Source of the DNA: Flavobacteriales bacterium
Lineage (GTDB): Bacteria; Bacteroidota; Bacteroidia; NS11-12g; UBA955
Direction of reading: 5' to 3'
DNA: 43,974 nt
NCBI GenBank assembly: GCA_947463095.1
Contig: CANHRE010000012.1
Coordinates: forward strand, 1 to 43,974
Below are positions 26,160 through 34,461 of this stretch, one piece after another. Under the pieces are notes generated by a model, which saw only the letters and a program-made list of their open reading frames with translations, was not told where the DNA came from and made no database searches. The first letter of the stretch is position 1, and each line of letters begins with the position of its first letter. A program made the position numbers and the translations under genes.

Positions 26160-27014
26160 TTACAGTCCTTTGTAAGAAATTACGTATTTGTCGTTGTTGT
26201 TACCGGTAGTCAGCACCAGGTCAGTTACGTTCACCAGAAAGTAAGGGAACGTAACGTTCTGGCCTGTTTTCACCATAATCACATCACCTTTAGCAATGTT
26301 GGTAACGGTGTTGGCAGCAGATGACGACTTGGCATTCCACAGGTCAACCAACTGTTGGTTTGTAGAGGTAGCAGTGTAATCGGCTGCAGTTACCTTAACG
26401 AACTTAGAACCATTACCGCTCGTCCAGCTTTGTGAGAATGTGTAGGTATTGGATGTGTTGGTGGTGGTCATGTCTTTGATATCCTTGCGGGCTTCAGCAG
26501 AATCTGAGCGCATTTGGACACCGGCAACCAGGTTGTAGGCACCGGAATTCGGGCCAATCATGTTGTTGATTTCCTGACCAGCTGATTCGCTCAGGTTTTC
26601 TATTGGAGCTATCACGGTAACGGTTACTGACTTGCTGTCGGTTTCTCCATTTTCCAGGGCCACTGTAAAGCTCAGGGTAATTTTATCGTTCACGGAACCG
26701 TTCACGGTAAAAGTCCAGTCGTAATTAAGCGATGAAGCATTAAGTACTGTGTCTTTCAGGGCCGCTGCTACGCCGCCGTTGGTTGCAATTTTCACGGTGA
26801 ACTGCTTCAGCTTTTCGCCTGAAGGAGCAGTAGCAACTACGCCAAATTTCAATTTGGTGCCGTTCTCGCTTTTCACGTCAACTGCGGTATAACCTGCTGC
26901 AGAGTTCAGGGTGATGGTTGGTTTTGGCTTGATGGGATCATCTTCGCCGCAGGCGCTCAGGAATGCCAGACCGGCAGCCGCGCACACAAGGGTGTAGTTG
27001 AATAAACGTTTCAT
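26160..27014 (-). CDS. putative lipoprotein, unknown function
   Basis: I do not recognise a named family. The ATG at 27014 gives 284 residues with a clear lipoprotein signal peptide (MKRLFNYTLVCAAAGLAFLSAC, C22) followed by acidic and proline-rich GEDDPIKPKP, typical of exported Bacteroidota lipoproteins. A longer frame from 27143 would put 43 unrelated residues before the signal. Residues about 40-145 look like an immunoglobulin-like beta domain (LKFGVVATAPSGEKLKQFTV, DKITLSFTVALENGE). The second half, rich in Ser, Thr and Asn, may form another beta domain. It is a single-gene unit with a full-pattern promoter (27047-27076) and a strong terminator, so it may be well expressed. Confidence 0.82.
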   Translation of the reverse strand: MKRLFNYTLVCAAAGLAFLSACGEDDPIKPKPTITLNSAAGYTAVDVKSENGTKLKFGVVATAPSGEKLKQFTVKIATNGGVAAALKDTVLNASSLNYDWTFTVNGSVNDKITLSFTVALENGETDSKSVTVTVIAPIENLSESAGQEINNMIGPNSGAYNLVAGVQMRSDSAEARKDIKDMTTTNTSNTYTFSQSWTSGNGSKFVKVTAADYTATSTNQQLVDLWNAKSSSAANTVTNIAKGDVIMVKTGQNVTFPYFLVNVTDLVLTTGNNNDKYVISYKGL

Positions 27015-27322
27015 ATTGGTGATTTCTGTTTTTAAATTCTGAATTGCAAAGTTGCATTGTTGGCTCTGAAATACAAAACCGCTCCTACCAACATCAACCC
27101 GTTGCCTCGATTCATGTTGCTTTACTTCCGATAAATCTGCCAAAACGCTGCCTTATGCGCCAATTTGACATCGTACCATCCAATCAATACACCAAGCACC
27201 GGCAGCGCCCCTTCACCTACAAATGATGGTTGTTTGAGTAATAGGGGTTCGGTTCATTCCCTCAGACCCTAAATTGCCGCTCCGTTTGGCATATTAGTTG
27301 AACGGGCGCAATCACGAAAATT
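27015..27322. other. 308-base intergenic region between divergent lipoprotein gene and lon
   Basis: It holds the lipoprotein promoter at its left end and, presumably, the lon promoter at its right end, where I find no exact TAnnTTTG box. A short imperfect pairing (TAGGG near 27243 with CCCTA near 27270) is visible upstream of lon but has no clear role. I see no tRNA, small RNA or short gene in it. Confidence 0.6.
27047..27076 (-). promoter_or_regulatory. promoter of the lipoprotein gene
   Basis: On the minus strand TTG (27076-27074) is followed after 19 bases by CAACTTTG (27054-27047), one base away from TAnnTTTG. The spacing is the same as in the rplS and secDF promoters. The leader would be about 30 bases. 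Confidence 0.5.
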
Positions 27323-29809
27323 ATGTTTGACCCCAAGCAGGTGAATTTTATCATTAACGACGAACATGCAGATGCGGAAAATGGTGGCGATTTCATCCCT
27401 TTATTCAGCAAACAGGAAGAAGATGAAATCAATAAAGAAAAACTTCCTGAAGAGCTTCCCATATTACCGATCCGGAACACAGTACTTTTTCCCGGTGTAG
27501 TATTTCCCATTACGGTAGGGCGTGATAAAAGCATTAAGCTGATTAAAGAAGCCAATAAAGGCAATAAGATTATTGGTGTTTGTGCGCAAAAGGATTCCTC
27601 TGTAGAAGATCCGGGTGCTGAAGATTTGTATCCTGTAGGCACCATGGCCGTCATCATGAAGGTTTTGCGCATGCCTGACGGCAATACAACCCTGATTATT
27701 CAGGGCCGAAGAAAGTTCCAGCTTGGTGCCATTACCCAGGTTGAGCCCTATCTGCGAGCAAAAATCACCCCGCTTGACGATATAAAAATTAAAGAAGACA
27801 AGGGTTTCAGGGCCCTGATGGATACGCTAAAGGAAACAGCGCTGCAAATCATTGAACTCAGTCCGAATATTCCCAGTGAAGCGGCTACTGCAATTCGCAA
27901 TATTGACAGTAATCGCTTCCTGGTCAACTTTGCGGCCAGCAACCTGAATGTTGATATTAAAGACAAGCAGGAGATCCTGAATAGCGATTCTCTGAAGCAA
28001 CGTGCTGAACTGGTTCTTGAACACCTCACCAGGGAACTGCAGATGGTGGAGCTGAAAGATCAGATTCAGAATAAGGTTCGAACGGATATTGACAAACAAC
28101 AGAAAGAATATTTTCTTCAGCAACAAATTCGCGCCATTCAGGAGGAACTGGGACAGGAAAGCCCGGACAAAGAAATCCAGTCGCTGAGAGACAAAGGCAA
28201 CGAGAAAATCTGGTCTAAAGAGGTTCATGAACATTTCAACCGCGAACTTGACCGCATTTTGCGTATCAACCCGGCCTCCCCGGATTATTCTGTAGGCTTA
28301 AATTATGTGCAGTTGCTGCTGGACCTACCCTGGGGCGATTACAGTTTAGACTCATTTGATGTTGCTCATGCCGCCAAAATTCTGGATGAAGACCATTTTG
28401 GTTTAGAGAAAGTAAAAAAACGCATCCTGGAATACCTGGCCGTAATCAAATTGAAGGGCGACATGAAAAGTCCGATAATTTGCCTGTATGGCCCTCCAGG
28501 TGTTGGCAAAACCAGCCTGGGACGAAGCATAGCGCGCGCTATTGGGCGCAAGTATGTGCGCATGAGCCTGGGCGGCCTTCACGATGAATCAGAAATTCGA
28601 GGCCATCGGAAAACCTACATTGGAGCCATGCCCGGGCGTATCATTCAAAACCTGAAAAAAGCAGGTACCAGCAATCCCGTTTTCGTTTTGGATGAAGTGG
28701 ATAAAATGGGACGTGATTTTAGGGGAGACCCCAGTTCTGCCCTTTTGGAGGTGCTGGATCCAGAACAGAATACCCATTTCTACGACAATTACATCGAAGT
28801 TGATTACGACCTGAGCAAGGTGATGTTCATTGCTACGGCAAACAACCTCGACTCCATACAACCCGCCCTGCTCGACCGGATGGAAGTTATCGAAATTGCA
28901 GGGTATACCGTTGAAGAGAAAATACAAATAGCCAAAAAATACCTCGTACCAAAACAACGAGAAGCCCATGGACTGAAGGCATCAGACCTGAAGCTTGGCG
29001 ACAAGGTTATTGAAGCCATCGTAGATCAGTACACCCTGGAAAGTGGCGTGCGCGGATTGGAAAAGCGGATTGCAACCATTGCCAGGTACCTGGCCCGGAA
29101 AAAAGTGAGTGGCGAGGCATACAAAGCGTCCCTGAGTATTGCAGACATACAGCTGATACTCGGTTCTGAAAAAATTGAGCGTGAGCAATATGAAGACAAC
29201 GATCATGCGGGCGTGGTAACAGGACTGGCCTGGAGCCAAAGCGGTGGGTCGGTGCTGTTTGTAGAAAGTGCCATAACGGCTGGAAAGGGAAATCTGGTGT
29301 TAACCGGGCAATTGGGCGATGTGATGAAAGAAAGCGCAACACTGGCACGCACCTTTATCAAGTCAAAGGCTCATATCCTTGGTATCGATTCATCCCTATT
29401 TGATGCAGTAGATATCCACATTCATTTTCCTGCCGGCGCCATACCGAAAGACGGCCCGTCGGCGGGTGTTACCATCCTAACGGCTCTGGCTTCTTTGTTT
29501 ACCCAGCGCAAGGTGCGCGCTAAACTGGCCATGACCGGTGAAATTACCCTGCGCGGCAAGGTGCTTCCCGTAGGAGGCATCAAAGAGAAAATCCTGGCCG
29601 CAAAAAGAGCAGGAATTACTGATGTGCTGCTTTGCGAAGGAAACAGGAAGGATATAGAAGACATCAACCCTGACTATGTGCGCGACATGCGCTTCCATTA
29701 TGTAAAAAATATGGAAGAGGTGCTGGATATTGCACTGACCAAAGAACAGGTTTCACTTCCTATTGACTTGGCTTCATTCATTAAGAAGGCCGTTGAAACG
29801 AAGTCCTGA
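27323..29809 (+). CDS. lon: ATP-dependent protease Lon
   Basis: Lon is a cytosolic AAA+ serine protease that degrades misfolded and selected regulatory proteins. The 828 residues compare with 784 in E. coli; the extra length is an acidic N-terminal extension of about 40 residues. The substrate-binding LON domain spans about 45-245, followed by a coiled coil. The ATPase has Walker [13 protein letters not shown] and Walker [12 protein letters not shown]. The protease domain has the Ser-Lys dyad S713 (KDGPSAGVT) and K756 ([14 protein letters not shown]), 43 residues apart as in E. coli (679 and 722). It is followed after 37 bases by a membrane microprotein gene. Confidence 0.98.
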   Translation: MFDPKQVNFIINDEHADAENGGDFIPLFSKQEEDEINKEKLPEELPILPIRNTVLFPGVVFPITVGRDKSIKLIKEANKGNKIIGVCAQKDSSVEDPGAEDLYPVGTMAVIMKVLRMPDGNTTLIIQGRRKFQLGAITQVEPYLRAKITPLDDIKIKEDKGFRALMDTLKETALQIIELSPNIPSEAATAIRNIDSNRFLVNFAASNLNVDIKDKQEILNSDSLKQRAELVLEHLTRELQMVELKDQIQNKVRTDIDKQQKEYFLQQQIRAIQEELGQESPDKEIQSLRDKGNEKIWSKEVHEHFNRELDRILRINPASPDYSVGLNYVQLLLDLPWGDYSLDSFDVAHAAKILDEDHFGLEKVKKRILEYLAVIKLKGDMKSPIICLYGPPGVGKTSLGRSIARAIGRKYVRMSLGGLHDESEIRGHRKTYIGAMPGRIIQNLKKAGTSNPVFVLDEVDKMGRDFRGDPSSALLEVLDPEQNTHFYDNYIEVDYDLSKVMFIATANNLDSIQPALLDRMEVIEIAGYTVEEKIQIAKKYLVPKQREAHGLKASDLKLGDKVIEAIVDQYTLESGVRGLEKRIATIARYLARKKVSGEAYKASLSIADIQLILGSEKIEREQYEDNDHAGVVTGLAWSQSGGSVLFVESAITAGKGNLVLTGQLGDVMKESATLARTFIKSKAHILGIDSSLFDAVDIHIHFPAGAIPKDGPSAGVTILTALASLFTQRKVRAKLAMTGEITLRGKVLPVGGIKEKILAAKRAGITDVLLCEGNRKDIEDINPDYVRDMRFHYVKNMEEVLDIALTKEQVSLPIDLASFIKKAVETKS

Positions 29810-29846
29810 TGAACATGCAGCAGGGAAATTGGTTATCATTGTATCT

Positions 29847-30002
29847 ATGATTCTGAATAAACTTTTATCCTACCTCACTTTCAGAAAACAAGAAGGTGAA
29901 ACAAATAATTCCTTCCTGCGAACCATGCACCGCATCAACCGAATCAGCATCCTGATGTTCCTGGTTGGCATAGCAGTGTTGATTTACAAATGGACCCGTT
30001 GA
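29847..30002 (+). CDS. 51-residue single-TM microprotein (DUF6728-like)
   Basis: The ATG at 29847 gives 51 residues; a longer frame from 29763 runs inside lon and is not credible. The first half is polar and basic (FRKQEGETNNSFLRTMHRIN), the second half is one membrane helix (ISILMFLVGIAVLIYKW) ending in TR. Small proteins with a closely similar RTMHxINxISILMFL core occur in other Bacteroidota, and I recall them under DUF6728, though I cannot confirm that here. The function is unknown. It lies 37 bases after lon and about 150 bases before a membrane metallopeptidase gene, on the same strand. Confidence 0.75.
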   Translation: MILNKLLSYLTFRKQEGETNNSFLRTMHRINRISILMFLVGIAVLIYKWTR

Positions 30003-30149
30003 AACGCTTTTCATCATCCGTTCGGAAATGCCTACCTTCAATTTGGGAAAGATGGATTCGGTTCAACCGCTCCCCCCGTCCCTACCTTGTTTGGTGTTAC
30101 GGAACGAACGAACATAAACATTTACCTAATCTAAAGAACAAATAACCAC

Positions 30150-30857
30150 ATGGGTATCGGATACATCCTCCTCACCGTCCTGATCATCGTTATGAGCTTA
30201 GCGGTATCAGCGCGTTTAAAAAGCAAGTTTCGCCACTACAGTGAAGTATTTCTGGAAAATGGCATGAGCGGCTATGAAGTAGCCAGTAAAATGTTGGAAG
30301 ACCATGGAATCTATGACGTCAAGGTTGTGCATGTGGAAGGCGAACTTACAGACCACTACAATCCTTTGAACAAAACGGTAAATCTGAGCGAATCGGTTTA
30401 CCATCAGCGCAATGCGGCAGCAGCCGCTGTAGCAGCGCACGAATGCGGTCATGCCGTGCAACATGCGCAGGCGTATTCCTTGCTTCAGCTTAGAAGCAAA
30501 CTCGTGCCCTTGCAAAATGCCAGTGGCAGGATTTTAAACATGGTAATGATTTTCTCTCTTTTTTTGGGAGGCGCCATTTCATCAATGTTCACTGCCCAAA
30601 TGGTATTGGGAATTATTGTAGCCTGCTATGGTGTCATTCTGGCATTCTCACTGGTAACACTTCCGGTTGAATTTGATGCCAGCCGCCGCGCATTGGCCTG
30701 GATGCAGAACAGAGGCGTTGTGAACAGCCGCGAATACGACGGCGCCAAAGATTCATTAAAATGGGCCGCCATGACCTATCTGGTTGCCGCATTTGGCTCT
30801 TTGCTAACCTTCCTGTATTTCCTGTTGCAGTTCCTTGGAGCTGGTGACCGCGACTAA
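30150..30857 (+). CDS. membrane zinc metallopeptidase (YugP-like, Zn_peptidase_2)
   Basis: The 235-residue protein is an integral-membrane metallopeptidase of the neutral zinc type represented by Bacillus YugP. It has an N-terminal helix (about 4-20), the zinc motif HECGH (97-101) in AAVAAHECGHAVQHAQ, two helices at about 125-170, LPVEFDASRRAL with a glutamate that could be the third ligand, and a C-terminal helix. The substrate is unknown; membrane protein quality control is plausible given lon upstream, but this is inference. The following gene starts inside its last codons. Confidence 0.88.
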   Translation: MGIGYILLTVLIIVMSLAVSARLKSKFRHYSEVFLENGMSGYEVASKMLEDHGIYDVKVVHVEGELTDHYNPLNKTVNLSESVYHQRNAAAAAVAAHECGHAVQHAQAYSLLQLRSKLVPLQNASGRILNMVMIFSLFLGGAISSMFTAQMVLGIIVACYGVILAFSLVTLPVEFDASRRALAWMQNRGVVNSREYDGAKDSLKWAAMTYLVAAFGSLLTFLYFLLQFLGAGDRD

Positions 30858-32148
30858 AAATATCTTCCTAACCCTGAGCCTGCTGGTGGGTTTTGCATTA
30901 AAAGCCCAACAAACCCAGCAGGTTCAGCTGAACATCAGGGCTCTGGACGATCGCTTCGGGCGAAGCATGATGGTTGCACCCTGTTTCTATTATTCCAATC
31001 CGGTGGAAGCCTGCCAGAATTTCGGCGCCGGGGAAACACCACTGTCAAAAACAAGCATTCATTTACCCCATACCATGGGCAAACTTCATGATACAGCCTA
31101 TGGTTATCTGTTCTACGGAGCAGCCGAACATCCATTTTCCCCCGGCTACCTGATGTTCCTCATTGGAAACAACAGGCGTCTGGAACTTCCGCACCCTATT
31201 TGGGTAGACCGCAACAACAACCTGGATTTCAGCGACGACGGTCCTCCAGATACATCCGTTTATTACAAGCGTTTCCTGGATATCAGCATTCCCGGAACCA
31301 AACCCGGTCAGGGTGATTATGCAGTGCGACTGTCGCGATTTCCCGTTGACTCATTTTTCAGTTTCAAAAACATGGTCAACACCTTTTATGGCGCATCCAA
31401 AGGCACCAAACGCTTTGCCGATGCGAACCACAGTTTTCGTGAACAACGCCTGAATATTCTGGCTGCAGATGTGCGGTTTGTTGCCAACAACGGCGTTGCG
31501 GATTCTTTCCGCATTGGTTTAAAAGACGTGAACTGCAATGGATACTTTAACGAAGCAGGTGTTGACGAATTGCTTGTTGGGCGTTATGGTGAAACCCTCC
31601 CTTCAGAACAGGCCCAGTTGTTATCAGATAAACAAACACAGGAAATCGAATGGGAATTACATCGTTACCAGGTTTCTAACCTCGCCTCTGATGGTCGTTC
31701 CATGCAGCTGTTCCAATTAAAACAATCTGTTTTGGAACAATCATTCAAACCCGGAAAAAGACTGCCGCGCTTTAGGTTTCAAATGGTAAACCGTCAAGCA
31801 AAACAGCAAATACGTTCCTTTAAAGGCAAACCGCTGTACCTGTACATATGGAATTCAAACAAGGCTCAGTTCAAACAAGACAGTGCCGCTTTGAATAAAC
31901 TGGTTACTCAACATCCTGAAATCCAGGTTCTATGTCTCAATTATGGAGACAGCCCTAAATGGATTGCCAAATTCAATCAGTACTACAATACTAAATGGTT
32001 GATGGGATTTTCTTCATCTTATATAAACGATAAATTGAAGATTCAGTATATACCATGGGGAATCTTCCTGGATCGCAAACAAAAAGTAGTGCTTCCATTG
32101 GTTCACCCTCGTGCTTTACTGGAGCACATGAGCAATATCAGAAGCTAA
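30844..32148 (+). CDS. secreted protein with calcium-loop-like segments and Cys-less thioredoxin-like end
   Basis: No named family recognised. No ATG is available; GTG at 30844 gives 434 residues with a good signal peptide (cleavage after LKAQ) and a 14-base overlap with the metallopeptidase gene, while TTG at 30835 is an alternative. The N-terminal part (about 25-300) holds two Asp/Asn-rich loops, DRNNNLDFSDDG and DVNCNGYFNEAGVDE, that resemble calcium-binding EF-hand or thrombospondin-type loops. The C-terminal 110 residues (GKPLYLYIWNSN, then IPWGIFLDRKQKV) look like a thioredoxin fold in which the CXXC is replaced by WNSNKA, so redox activity is unlikely. It may bind or scaffold at the cell envelope. 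Confidence 0.78.
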   Translation: MTATKNIFLTLSLLVGFALKAQQTQQVQLNIRALDDRFGRSMMVAPCFYYSNPVEACQNFGAGETPLSKTSIHLPHTMGKLHDTAYGYLFYGAAEHPFSPGYLMFLIGNNRRLELPHPIWVDRNNNLDFSDDGPPDTSVYYKRFLDISIPGTKPGQGDYAVRLSRFPVDSFFSFKNMVNTFYGASKGTKRFADANHSFREQRLNILAADVRFVANNGVADSFRIGLKDVNCNGYFNEAGVDELLVGRYGETLPSEQAQLLSDKQTQEIEWELHRYQVSNLASDGRSMQLFQLKQSVLEQSFKPGKRLPRFRFQMVNRQAKQQIRSFKGKPLYLYIWNSNKAQFKQDSAALNKLVTQHPEIQVLCLNYGDSPKWIAKFNQYYNTKWLMGFSSSYINDKLKIQYIPWGIFLDRKQKVVLPLVHPRALLEHMSNIRS

Positions 32149-32174
32149 GCGTGCCTCCGTAATGTGAAAATGAT

Positions 32175-32182
32175 TAAGTTTG
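32175..32182 (+). promoter_or_regulatory. -7 box TAAGTTTG before the coiled-coil gene
   Basis: TAAGTTTG matches TAnnTTTG exactly and ends 20 bases before the ATG at 32203. The expected -33 TTG is not present at 19-21 bases. Confidence 0.45.
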
Positions 32183-32202
32183 CACGCCTTACACGTTAAG
32201 AA

Positions 32203-33087
32203 ATGAACCGTAATGTATTAACCGCGGTGCTTGCCGTATTGCTGGCAGGAAGTTTCGCAGGAAACGCCTACTTGTTTATGCAGCACCAGAAATTGAGTAA
32301 ATCATCCAGTGAGCGGGATTCAGCCGTTGCGCTGCGCGACAGCCTTCAACGCGTGCTGTTGAACATGCGTGATTCACTGGAACAGATGATTTCCACACGC
32401 GAAGAGAACCAAAGGCTGGCTGCTAAAATCCAGGAGCTTGAAGGTTCTTCCGCTGCACTGGCAGCGAAGGAAGCCTCTTACCTGGCAAGAATCAAACAGC
32501 TGCAGAAAGCCATCGGCAACATGAGTCCCGCTCAGATTGAGAAATTCAAATCTGAACTGACTGCTAAGGCTGACGAAATCAAGAAACTGCAGGATTTGTT
32601 GCTCCGCGCCCAGCTGGATAAAGAACAAATTGCCCGGCAGGCTGAAACTGATCGGGCTTCCATGGAATCTGAAAATCGATCTATGAAGGATAAAATTGCC
32701 AAAGGTCAATCGCTGCAATTCGGTCCGGTGCTCACCTTCGGTATCAGAAACAAAAATGGCCAGCAGGAAGAAACCTTTAAATCGAAATCCATTGACCGTT
32801 TAAAAATCACCTTCGACATCATTCAGAATCCTCTGGTTGAGCAACCTGTGGAGCAGGAAGTAAAAATAAGGATTGTAGGTCCGGAAGGTGAAATCCTCAC
32901 CAAGGATAATAAAAGCCTGTCCGACAAAAGCAGTCTGTTCTCGCTGAAAGAAACAGTTGTGTTTGACGGCGAACAGCAAAAAGTGAAATTGTATTTCACC
33001 TCCGCATCTTTCAAAAAAGGTAAATACACTGTTGAGTTGTGGGCGGATGAATTGATGAAACAAAAAAACACCTTTACCCTCGAGTAA
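32203..33087 (+). CDS. membrane-anchored coiled-coil protein, unknown function
   Basis: The 294-residue protein has one N-terminal hydrophobic helix (about 5-26, LTAVLAVLLAGSFAGNAYLF) that could be a signal anchor. Residues about 30-165 form a long charged coiled coil (for example ELTAKADEIKKLQDLLLRAQ). The last 125 residues form a beta-rich domain (LQFGPVLTFGIRNKNGQQEE, EQEVKIRIVGPEGEILTKD, YTVELWADELM) that could be an immunoglobulin-like fold. Similar architectures are common but uncharacterised in Bacteroidota. It is a single-gene unit with a -7 box and an intrinsic terminator just after the stop. Confidence 0.82.
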   Translation: MNRNVLTAVLAVLLAGSFAGNAYLFMQHQKLSKSSSERDSAVALRDSLQRVLLNMRDSLEQMISTREENQRLAAKIQELEGSSAALAAKEASYLARIKQLQKAIGNMSPAQIEKFKSELTAKADEIKKLQDLLLRAQLDKEQIARQAETDRASMESENRSMKDKIAKGQSLQFGPVLTFGIRNKNGQQEETFKSKSIDRLKITFDIIQNPLVEQPVEQEVKIRIVGPEGEILTKDNKSLSDKSSLFSLKETVVFDGEQQKVKLYFTSASFKKGKYTVELWADELMKQKNTFTLE

Positions 33088-33108
33088 AGCAAAACAACTA
33101 TGAACATT

Positions 33109-33141
33109 AAAAAGCCACATCATAGGATGTGGCTTTTTTGT
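33109..33141 (+). terminator. intrinsic terminator after the coiled-coil gene, probably shared with lysA
   Basis: An 8-bp stem (33114-33121 with 33126-33133, four-base loop) extended by A-T pairs is followed by six T, G and five more T. It lies 21 bases after the coiled-coil gene and three bases from the lysA stop on the other strand. The A-run on its left lets it work for the convergent lysA transcript too. Confidence 0.9.
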
Positions 33142-33143
33142 TT

Positions 33144-34385
33144 TTACAGGCTCAGGATTAATTGATTCCGAAGCAAATCATCTAAATCTTCCCGCTTGCG
33201 GATTAAGTGCGCCTGTCCATCCAGAAGCAATACTTCTGCGGGCCTTAATCGGGAATTGTATTGATTGGCCATAGCAAAACCATAGGCACCGGCATTGAAT
33301 ATCGCCAGCAAGTCCCCTTCCCTCACCTCGTTCAGCTTGCGATCGTAGGCAAAGGTGTCGGTTTCGCAGATATAGCCCACCACCGAATAAAGCCTGGTTG
33401 CACCCTCAGGATTACTCAGGTTCTGAATTCGATGGTAGGCTTGATAAAACATGGGTCGAATCAGGTGATTTTGCCCAGAATTCACGCCAACAAACACCGT
33501 AGAAGTGGTTTGCTTCACCACATTTGCACGCACAAGGAGGAGTCCGGCCTCGCTTACCAGGTATTTGCCTGGTTCAAATTTAAGTTCAAGTTCTCGGCCA
33601 TAGGTAGCGCAAAACGCACTGAAAACCTGCGCGATTTTTTGGCCCGTTTCCTCAATGTCTGTAGCTGGTTCCCCTTCCTTATATGGCACCTTGAAACCAC
33701 TGCCAAAATCGAGGTAATCAAGCTCACTGAATTGAACAGCGGCTTCAAAAAGTAGTTCGGCGCCGCGCAAAAACACATCGGCATCGAGAATATCGCTGCC
33801 CGTGTGCATGTGCAAGCCTTCTATTCTGATATTCAGCAATTCAACCAGCCTTAATACATGGCGCAACTGATGAATGGATATGCCGAACTTAGAGTCTATG
33901 TGGCCTACTGAAATTTGAGCATGTCCACCGGCCATGATATGGGGGTTTATCCTTACGCAACATGCATAAGTATTGCCGTATTGCATCCCGAATTGCTCTA
34001 AAATACGGAGGTTGTCAATATTGATACGAACCCCAAGCGCCACCGCCTGCTGAACCTCACTGAAATCTACCGAGTTTGGCGTATAGATGATGTCATGTGG
34101 TTGGAAACCTGCTAGAATACCCAACTGTACCTCTTCTATGGAAACTGCATCCAGTCCGGCGCCTTCTGATTTCAGCAACTTCATGATGCTGATGTTCGCA
34201 TTGGCCTTGCAGGCGTAATGGAGCCGTATACGAATACCGGAAAAGGCTGATTTCAACTTATGATATCGTGCTTTAATGGTGGCAGCATCATACACATATA
34301 GTGGAGTTCCAAACTGATTTGCCAGTTCGTTGATGTTTACTCCGGAACATTCATAATTATTGTTTTGGTGATTCAGTTGAAGCAT
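33144..34385 (-). CDS. lysA: diaminopimelate decarboxylase
   Basis: It removes CO2 from meso-diaminopimelate to give lysine, the last step of the pathway, using PLP. The 413-residue protein has the fold III PLP lysine K60 in HYACKAN, the phosphate-binding region around the LDFGSGFKVPY segment, EPGKYLVSEAG, and C340 in CETDTFAYDR, the active-site cysteine contributed across the dimer. LHMHTGSD is the family HIGS-like segment. No other lysine gene is near. The ATG lies 12 bases beyond the secDF terminator, so transcription of lysA must pass or start within this structure. Confidence 0.94.
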   Translation of the reverse strand: MLQLNHQNNNYECSGVNINELANQFGTPLYVYDAATIKARYHKLKSAFSGIRIRLHYACKANANISIMKLLKSEGAGLDAVSIEEVQLGILAGFQPHDIIYTPNSVDFSEVQQAVALGVRINIDNLRILEQFGMQYGNTYACCVRINPHIMAGGHAQISVGHIDSKFGISIHQLRHVLRLVELLNIRIEGLHMHTGSDILDADVFLRGAELLFEAAVQFSELDYLDFGSGFKVPYKEGEPATDIEETGQKIAQVFSAFCATYGRELELKFEPGKYLVSEAGLLLVRANVVKQTTSTVFVGVNSGQNHLIRPMFYQAYHRIQNLSNPEGATRLYSVVGYICETDTFAYDRKLNEVREGDLLAIFNAGAYGFAMANQYNSRLRPAEVLLLDGQAHLIRKREDLDDLLRNQLILSL

Positions 34386-34397
34386 GGCTGCGTTTTT

Positions 34398-34436
34398 TTA
34401 TAAAAAAGAAGGGCGAAGCAATCTGCTCCGCCCTTC
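34398..34436 (-). terminator. intrinsic terminator between secDF and lysA
   Basis: On the minus strand an 8-bp stem (34429-34436 with 34408-34415), continued inside by a 4-bp stem (AGCA/TGCT), is followed by six T (34407-34402). It lies 25 bases after the secDF stop and 12 bases before the lysA ATG. It could end secDF transcription or act as an attenuator for lysA. Confidence 0.85.
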
Positions 34437-34461
34437 AGGAAAATGATTGTTCAGCGGAAGC

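Noticed and set aside
27243-27274. TAGGG...CCCTA pairing upstream of lon, considered as a thermosensor or riboswitch
   Set aside because: Five pairs with a long loop and no match to a known riboswitch fold.
30102-30113. Three tandem GAAC units upstream of the metallopeptidase gene
   Set aside because: Only 12 bases and no second copy; too little to call a repeat element.
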